Origin: Methanosphaera sp.
GTDB lineage: Archaea; Methanobacteriota; Methanobacteria; Methanobacteriales; Methanobacteriaceae
DNA length: 19,333 nt
NCBI GenBank assembly: GCA_017430835.1
Contig: JAFRMD010000073.1
Coordinates: forward strand, 1-19,333
Reading direction: 5' to 3'
The notes under the pieces are model-generated. The model made no database searches. It was not told the origin of the DNA and saw nothing but the letters and a program-made list of their open reading frames with translations. The translations under genes and the position numbers were made by a program. How positions within the stretch are numbered: position 1 is the stretch's first letter; each line of letters starts with the position of its first letter. Positions 13,634-19,333 of the stretch are shown here, piece after piece.

Positions 13634-16600
13634 TTAAGCTTTTACAACAGTCATTGTTGTATTACTTGTTAGTTTGTCATAACCACTTGCTGTAAATACA
13701 GCTTCAACAGTGTAGGTATTAGCCTTAAGATCACCAAGGTTATAATCTACTGATACTTCACCATTAACATCTACTTTAGCATAAATTACCTTACCGTTAG
13801 CATCTTTAACTGTTTTACCATTGATTTTAAAGACAATTTTACCTGTTGTTATTGGTGTGTCTCCGAGTGCTACTTTTGCCTTGAGTGTTACTGTTGAGCC
13901 CGTGGTTACTGGTTCATTGAATGGTGTTATTGTGAGTGTTGGTGTAGCTTCTATTACTGTGACTGTGGTGGTTGTTGTTTGTTTGTCGTACTTGGTTGAA
14001 CCGGAGTATACTGCTGTAATGTTGAGGTCTTTACCTGATGCATCCATTGGCACTTCGTAGGTTGCCGTTGCGACTCCGTCTACTACTTTGGCGTAGATTG
14101 TTTTACCGTTGACATCTTTAAGTGTTTTTCCGTTGACTTTGAATGTCACTTTACCACCGTTGAAGTTGTTACCCAATTGATTTGTAACTCTAGCTGTTAG
14201 TGTCACAGTTTGTCCTGCTGTAGCACTTACTTCATCGATACTAATTATTGTTCGAGCATCTTCTATTGTGATTGTTTTTTCATCACTGCTTGCTATTACT
14301 TCTGTACTTGTCGGCCAGTATGTTGTGATTAATGTGAATGTTTCTAATTCTGTAAATGTAAATTTTGAAGTTGCTATCCCATTTGTTATTGTTATGTTTG
14401 CTATGTTGTCCCATCCTTTTCTGAATGTTACATATCCGCCGGTTATTGGATTATTGTCTTCATCAGTGACATATGCAGTTATTTCTACTGGTTTGTTTGC
14501 TAGGATTACATTTGGTATTTCCATTGTTGTTATTGTTGGTAGTTTGTTGTCTCGTATCAACACATTTTCTGGGATTGTGATAATTGTGTCTTGTCCATAC
14601 CCAGTACTTGATGTTAGTTTATTATATCTGGCTATGGTATTAATATCTTCAGTATTTATAGTTTTATCAGTTTTTGCCACATCATTGGTTTTTATTGTGT
14701 TGTTTTCTATGGTGATGTTTTCTGAGTCTTGTTGTATTCTTATTCCAACACTTAATGGTTGTATTTCTTCAGTTACTGAATTTAATGTTTGAGTTGTATC
14801 ATCAGTTATGATAATTTTGTTGTCCGTTACAGTACTGTTAGGTGAATGTGCATATCCTATTCCCATAGATTTTACTCCATTTAGTGTGATGTTGTTTTTA
14901 GATATGTTAGTGTTTGATGCTGTATAAATTTCCATTCCATAGTTTACTGCCCCATTAATGAGGATATTGTTTTGAGTTAGGGTGTTATTATTAGATATTT
15001 GTCCTCCCTGGCTTGTTACTATTATACCATAGCTTATTGCTGCTTCATCGACTTCTGTGGTGTTAAGACATGTGAGGTTTATGTTGTTGTTAGCGATTAT
15101 GTTATTTTGTGCACCATTACCCACTTGTATTCCATCAGTATAACGATAACCTGTAACAGTTATGTTATTGAAAATAATCTTGTTTTCTATTATATTATCT
15201 AGTGTGTTTATTCCATATACAAATCTGGAACCAGTCACTATTATATTGTTGTGCTGAATTGTGTTATTGGTTCCTTGTGGTGCTGTGATTGCTTCTATTG
15301 TACCGAATGGTGCTTGTTCTGAGTCTGTACTGTTTTGTACTGTTATGTTGTTGTATTCGATTATGGAGTTTTCTGAATTTATTGATAGTATTGCCTGTGT
15401 GTTAGCAATTGATGCTCCTTCTCCATATGTAATGTCTCTTGCAGGTCCGGTTACGCTTATACTGTTGTTTGTTATTATCGTATTTTTACTGTTCGCATCC
15501 TTTATTGCTGCTGTTAGTCCATCAGAGTTATATTGAGTTAAAATATTGTTTCTTATGAGATTGTTGTTTCCCATTGTAGTTATTATGTAGTTTGAAGTAT
15601 CTGTGTTGTTAATGTTCATATTTTGTATTGTATTATCATTTGCTTCTATTACAAATGATGTGTTGACAAATGTTGCATTTGTTCCATCGAATACAGTAGC
15701 GTTTGTCTTGGAATATATTTCTCCTATATTTATAAAGTCTCCTTGGAATATTAATCTGGTGTTTGAACTTATTCCAATTAGTTCTCCCTCAAATAGATTT
15801 TTGTTTATATTTTCTGGTGTAATTATTTTATCACCTACAACTGTTGGTGTAAGAACTAATAAGTTACTACGTGTGTTGGTAATCGTTGGGGTAATATGGA
15901 TTATCATCATGTCTTCTGGTACGGTTATGTTGTATTCTGTGCTGTTTGTTATTATATTTTCACCGTTTATATACCAGTTGTATTGTGTTTGATTTAGCAG
16001 ATTTTCATCATAATATTCAGGGTGACTTAGAGCTATATTAGCTTTTAATGTTATGTTATCACCGGCAAATACTTTTCCAGGATTTTCTATACTAAGATTA
16101 TCAAAGTCTATAGTTGAGTTAATGTAGGTGTTATTGTATATTGTCACACCTACAGAATTGTTATGAATTATTGTTTCAGATATTGATTTTACATCTTTGA
16201 ATATATTATCATAAATTTCTACATTTTTTATATTATTACAATAAAGTGAACCTGCTTTTTGTGTTGTTGTACTATTTTTAAATGTGTTATTTGAAATTAT
16301 TAAGTTATCCGTAGAATCAATTCTTATATCCGTTCCATAACCATTTGAATGATAATCATGCCATTCATAGTCCAATACTTGTCCTTCAATTGCATTAATG
16401 TAATTATTTTCAAATGTATTGTTTGAAATGTTGATTGTATTTTCATAACCACTTGATTTGAATGCATATACTGCTATTCCACTATAATAATTCCATGAAT
16501 CAGTAGCATTCATGTAATTGTTTGAAAATGTGTTGTTTATTATGTTTCCCAAATCATTCGTGATTGTAATTAAACTGAACCTATTATTAATCTTATTATT

Positions 16601-18181
16601 ATCAAATATTGAGTTTGATACAGATACATTATATCCTCTAATGAAGTTATTTCCAGTAGTACAGTTTGTGAAATTACATTTGTCTATTATTATATTGGCA
16701 TTCTGTGCAATAGTAGTCACATTATTGAATGTGGAATTGTATATTTCAATGTTTGCTCCATATGTACCTGCAAAGAATATTCCACTGTTATTGGAAAATG
16801 ATGAGTTGATTATTTTGGTATTTGATTCAATATTGTATTGTAAGGACATTCCAGTTATCCCATCCCATTCTACATTAGATATGGTTAAATTTCCTTGGTT
16901 ACCTATACCACTTGACGGTATAAGACATTCATCAATTATACAGTTTCCAGTATTAGTTATACTGCAGTTAAGAGTACAGTTAATCAGGGTGAGATTACCG
17001 TTATTGACCAATGTACCTACAGTATAATACTCCCAACCCCATGAATTAGTCCAATATCCTAAATCTATTACACTATTAACAAGAGTCATATTACCATTAT
17101 TTGTTTTAGAATTACCGGAAAAAGTAATGTTATCTAACATATAATCTCCATCATATGTGCTAAGATATGGGAAGATTTTATCTGTATCATTGATAATTAT
17201 TTTTCCATCACCATCAATAGCAAAGTTTTCTCCAAATATGGTATCATCACTAATTGTTATAGATCCCATATTATAAATTGTTGAGTTTAATGTTGAATTA
17301 GTAAAGCTGATATTTGCATGATTGAATTTGTTTCTATTTATAATTACATTATTGAATGCATAGTTATTATTATATTCATTCATATATGGTGCAAGTCTAC
17401 TAATGTCGTTGATTATTATTTCACCATTACCAGCATATATGAATTCATCTCCAAATATAACATCATCTTCGATTCTTAGAGTACCTTCGTTATTTATTTC
17501 TCCATTTAATGTTGAATTTCTAACAGTTAAGTTTCCATAATTTGTTATATAATCAGTTATTTCTTCATTTTCAATAATTGAATTGCCGATATATACGCCA
17601 TTGTCTTTGAAATAATTTATTATTTCGCTATTGTTGGTGTAAATATTCACATCCCAATTATCAATATAAAAATCATCATTTAATGTGGTGTATTCATCTA
17701 TTATAAGTATTGTGTCTTTTTCAGTATAAAGTTCACAATTCAATGTAGAATTATGTATAAATATTGTATTTTCATTGCCATAAATACCAAAATATGTATT
17801 AATAATTGAGTTGTTAATATAAAGAGGTGCTTCACTTTCTAGTGAGTCAGATATTTGAACATTATTAATGAATGTGCTTTCCTCAATATAAATTTCATCA
17901 ATTTCTTCATTTTCAATAGAATTGGTATATTCAATATCATCTATTGTAATTGAATCTTCTTTTAATTGTTTAATTGATTTTTCAATATTCCTTGTGTCCG
18001 GGTTATTATTATCACTTGGACTTGTTGTCTGTTTTTGTATCACATCACTGCTGGTATCTTGTAGCGTGCTAATTGATTCATCAGTATTATCGATATCATC
18101 TGCTGCACATACACCGGCTACAGAGACAAGTAGTGTTAATATTGCCAAGACTAAGAATATACTTTTTACATTCATATTCAT
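13634..18181 (-). CDS. Adhesin-like surface protein, beta-helix plus Ig-like repeats (paralogue 2)
   Basis: This 1515-aa exported paralogue of the 7821-12131 product is closely similar from about residue 360 to the end. It has a signal peptide (MNMNVKSIFLVLAILTLLVS, likely cut after GVCA near 26) and an acidic Ser/Asp/Glu linker. An N-terminal beta-helix (about 80-680) is longer than in paralogue 1 because of extra units near 100-330. An Ig-like insert (KVFAGDNITLKANI near 699), a second beta-helix (about 844-1215) and three Ig-like domains (about 1224, 1310 and 1412 onward) follow. It shares NVEWDG, HDYH, GYAHSPNS and GKTVKDANGK with paralogue 1. The N-terminal third has diverged most. The role is inferred as attachment or cell-surface interaction; there is no visible anchor. 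ATG 18181 follows GAGG (18195-18192) by 10 nt; an ATG at 18175 is the alternative. It is transcribed alone toward the terminator at 13586. Confidence 0.93.
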   Translation of the reverse strand: MNMNVKSIFLVLAILTLLVSVAGVCAADDIDNTDESISTLQDTSSDVIQKQTTSPSDNNNPDTRNIEKSIKQLKEDSITIDDIEYTNSIENEEIDEIYIEESTFINNVQISDSLESEAPLYINNSIINTYFGIYGNENTIFIHNSTLNCELYTEKDTILIIDEYTTLNDDFYIDNWDVNIYTNNSEIINYFKDNGVYIGNSIIENEEITDYITNYGNLTVRNSTLNGEINNEGTLRIEDDVIFGDEFIYAGNGEIIINDISRLAPYMNEYNNNYAFNNVIINRNKFNHANISFTNSTLNSTIYNMGSITISDDTIFGENFAIDGDGKIIINDTDKIFPYLSTYDGDYMLDNITFSGNSKTNNGNMTLVNSVIDLGYWTNSWGWEYYTVGTLVNNGNLTLINCTLNCSITNTGNCIIDECLIPSSGIGNQGNLTISNVEWDGITGMSLQYNIESNTKIINSSFSNNSGIFFAGTYGANIEIYNSTFNNVTTIAQNANIIIDKCNFTNCTTGNNFIRGYNVSVSNSIFDNNKINNRFSLITITNDLGNIINNTFSNNYMNATDSWNYYSGIAVYAFKSSGYENTINISNNTFENNYINAIEGQVLDYEWHDYHSNGYGTDIRIDSTDNLIISNNTFKNSTTTQKAGSLYCNNIKNVEIYDNIFKDVKSISETIIHNNSVGVTIYNNTYINSTIDFDNLSIENPGKVFAGDNITLKANIALSHPEYYDENLLNQTQYNWYINGENIITNSTEYNITVPEDMMIIHITPTITNTRSNLLVLTPTVVGDKIITPENINKNLFEGELIGISSNTRLIFQGDFINIGEIYSKTNATVFDGTNATFVNTSFVIEANDNTIQNMNINNTDTSNYIITTMGNNNLIRNNILTQYNSDGLTAAIKDANSKNTIITNNSISVTGPARDITYGEGASIANTQAILSINSENSIIEYNNITVQNSTDSEQAPFGTIEAITAPQGTNNTIQHNNIIVTGSRFVYGINTLDNIIENKIIFNNITVTGYRYTDGIQVGNGAQNNIIANNNINLTCLNTTEVDEAAISYGIIVTSQGGQISNNNTLTQNNILINGAVNYGMEIYTASNTNISKNNITLNGVKSMGIGYAHSPNSTVTDNKIIITDDTTQTLNSVTEEIQPLSVGIRIQQDSENITIENNTIKTNDVAKTDKTINTEDINTIARYNKLTSSTGYGQDTIITIPENVLIRDNKLPTITTMEIPNVILANKPVEITAYVTDEDNNPITGGYVTFRKGWDNIANITITNGIATSKFTFTELETFTLITTYWPTSTEVIASSDEKTITIEDARTIISIDEVSATAGQTVTLTARVTNQLGNNFNGGKVTFKVNGKTLKDVNGKTIYAKVVDGVATATYEVPMDASGKDLNITAVYSGSTKYDKQTTTTTVTVIEATPTLTITPFNEPVTTGSTVTLKAKVALGDTPITTGKIVFKINGKTVKDANGKVIYAKVDVNGEVSVDYNLGDLKANTYTVEAVFTASGYDKLTSNTTMTVVKA

Positions 18182-18228
18182 TTGTATTCAGCCTCATAAT
18201 TATTTTTTTTTAGAGTTATTTTTTTTGG

Positions 18229-18246
18229 TTAATAATAAAATTTATG
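18229..18246 (-). promoter_or_regulatory. Probable TATA region of adhesin paralogue 2
   Basis: The minus strand reads CATAAATTTTATTATTAA, sharing CATAAA and TTTTATTAT with the region before paralogue 1. It lies about 50 nt before ATG 18181, implying a leader of about 29 nt. Beyond it the two upstream regions are not obviously alike. Confidence 0.45.
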
Positions 18247-18574
18247 CAAATCACTAGAAGAATGTTGCATTCTGTAGGATTCATTTCTATATATGTTATT
18301 GTTTTGTTTAATCTCATAATTGAGATGTATTTTTTGAAAAATATTAAGTAAACATTAGCGTTTAAAGATTTTTTATGTAAAATAATATAAATTTTATTAT
18401 TGTTACTATCTTTAATTTTGAAAATTAATAAATATACGGTTTTTATTTATATATTAGAAAGAGTATAATATGTTTTATTTTAATTAGATAGTTGATTATT
18501 TTGTTTATTTTTATTGATTGAATTTTTTTCATTAATAATCTGTTTGAATACATATAATCCAGTTTAATCTAATT

Positions 18575-18585
18575 GGGGGGGGGGG
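18575..18585. repeat. Homopolymeric G11/C11 tract upstream of adhesin 2
   Basis: Eleven consecutive G on the plus strand, 394 bp before ATG 18181, compared with 401 bp for the G12 tract of paralogue 1. The flanking bases differ (TTAAA before and TATT after tract 1; CTAATT before and AAAT after tract 2), so the tract is conserved in kind and distance rather than as part of a long identical block. Confidence 0.95.
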
Positions 18586-18810
18586 AAATTACCATTATTA
18601 TATTATTTAAAGGATTTATATCATTTTATTTTATTATTAACATATAATTCCCCAATTTTTAATATTTTTTATAGTATTTTTTATCTTTTGATTAAATGTT
18701 TTTTAATCATGATGAATGTTGACATGAAATAATATTTTTTTGTCTGATTTGTAAAGGCTTTTTTAAGTTCTTGGAATTTATTACAGGATTTCCCATTAGA
18801 ATAACTTCCT

Positions 18811-18836
18811 AAAAAAAAGGTAAAAAGAAGGGGGTG
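18811..18836 (-). terminator. C-run/T-tract 3' end after the adhesin remnant
   Basis: On the minus strand, 20 nt past the stop at 18858-18856, CACCCCCTTCTTTTTACC is followed by a run of eight T (18818-18811). It resembles the 3' end of the 644-aa gene. Confidence 0.45.
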
Positions 18837-18855
18837 GTTATCTATATTTTAAACA

Positions 18856-19128
18856 TTATATTGTTATTGTAATGTTTTCTGTATAGTTTTGTGTTTGATT
18901 ATTGTTGTTTGTAAATTCAACCGTTAGTTCATGTTGGCCTAGGAGTTTACTTGTTATTTCAAGTATTATCCTGTAAATATCATCCGTCACCGTATCGTTA
19001 AATACTATTTTTCCGTCAATGTATACTATCAAGTGACCATTTGTGAATGACTGATTGAATATCATGTTCAATGTATTGATGGTAATTGTATTTGACTTGC
19101 TTATATAGGGTACTCGATTTATGGGTAG
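18856..19128 (-). pseudogene. Orphan C-terminal Ig-like domain of an adhesin
   Basis: An open frame of 90 codons (after TAA at 19131-19129) reads as one Ig-like domain. Recognisable pieces are GHLIVYIDGKIVFNDTV, then LLGQHELTVEF and the closing ENITITI strand. The G-H-x-L-T-V pattern before a final strand is typical of these repeats in methanogen surface proteins. There is no signal peptide; the only possible starts are TTG 19071 or the ATG two codons later, neither with a ribosome site. Its frame overlaps the 3' end of the preceding ORF by 10 nt, which looks like a junction rather than a designed operon. It is most likely the tail of an adhesin gene whose front was lost. Confidence 0.6.
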
Positions 19129-19333
19129 TTAAACAGTGTTTTTTGTTTGTCTTTTTGGTAATCTAAGATTGTTGTTTGCTTTGTTTTTTGGAGTACAGTT
19201 GTATTTGTATGATTTTTTGATTTTTGGGTTTTATTTTTTCTTCTGTGTTTTATGGGTGGTCTTCCTTCTATGTTTCCTTCTGCTAGTTGTTGCATTTTTG
19301 TTTTTGTCATGAACCCTTGTTGTATGCATAGTG
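19119..19333 (-). CDS. C-terminal end of an unidentified basic protein with two PIP-box-like motifs (partial)
   Basis: The frame is open to the window edge, so the start lies outside; an internal ATG is at 19310-19308. The visible 71 residues begin LCIQQGFMTKTKMQQLAEG, pass through a Lys/Arg-rich stretch (GRPPIKHRRKNKTQK) and end with KQTTILDYQ and KQKTLFNYP at the stop. These two nearly tandem motifs resemble the archaeal PCNA-interacting peptide (Q-x-x-L/I-x-x-F/Y, as in KQATLFDF of replication factor C large subunits). A DNA-associated protein, possibly a transposase or replication/repair factor, is the obvious guess, but the main body is outside the window. Confidence 0.5.
   Translation of the reverse strand, partial: LCIQQGFMTKTKMQQLAEGNIEGRPPIKHRRKNKTQKSKNHTNTTVLQKTKQTTILDYQKDKQKTLFNYP

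Larger units (their letters stand above)
18247..18855. other. Long AT-rich region upstream of adhesin 2
   Basis: No gene is seen. It contains the G11 tract at 18575-18585 and, at 18811-18836, the T-tract end of the adhesin remnant. The remainder is AT-rich with no recognised structure. Confidence 0.4.

Overview
The window looks like a chromosomal segment of a gut methanogen of the order Methanobacteriales, most probably Methanosphaera (M. stadtmanae or a close relative). The evidence is a very AT-rich sequence (about 30% GC by eye), very large Asn/Thr-rich secreted proteins built from parallel beta-helix and Ig-like repeats, a surface protein with chitobiase-type C-terminal repeats, archaeal TATA-like promoters and T-tract 3' ends. 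This assignment rests on recognising protein families; no search was run.

Layout. 1-520: decayed C-terminal part of a PIN-domain (VapC-like) gene, then the first copy of a ~120-bp direct repeat. 789/810-4324 (+): a two-gene unit encoding a 1082-aa secreted protein and an 84-aa double-spanning membrane protein, closed by the second copy of the repeat. 4595-5430 (+): two tandem ~325-bp units, each encoding a 34-residue hydrophobic peptide behind an extremely strong Shine-Dalgarno site and inside a richly structured RNA. Each unit appears to carry convergent promoters at its two ends, the architecture of a type I (RNA-regulated) toxin-antitoxin locus. 5576-7510 (-): a 644-aa cytoplasmic protein with a GNAT-like N-terminus, a zinc ribbon and a winged-helix-like segment. 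7821-12131 (-) and 13634-18181 (-): two paralogous adhesin-like proteins of 1436 and 1515 aa. Between them lie a homopolymeric G/C tract, the decayed tail of a third adhesin and a 31-aa hydrophobic ORF. 18182-19333: a second G/C tract at nearly the same distance from its adhesin gene, another orphan Ig-like adhesin tail, and the 3' end of an unidentified basic protein ending in two PCNA-binding-like motifs.

How the parts relate. Most of the window is devoted to the cell surface: three large exported proteins plus two adhesin remnants. The remnants, the near-identical Ig-domain DNA in the two adhesins and the 11-12-nt G/C tracts suggest a locus that changes by duplication, recombination and perhaps slipped-strand variation. 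The strongest candidate for an undescribed system is the tandem peptide unit at 4624-5427. Its downstream hairpin loop is a perfect 10-nt complement of its own leader, and differences between the copies within the peptide gene are mostly synonymous.
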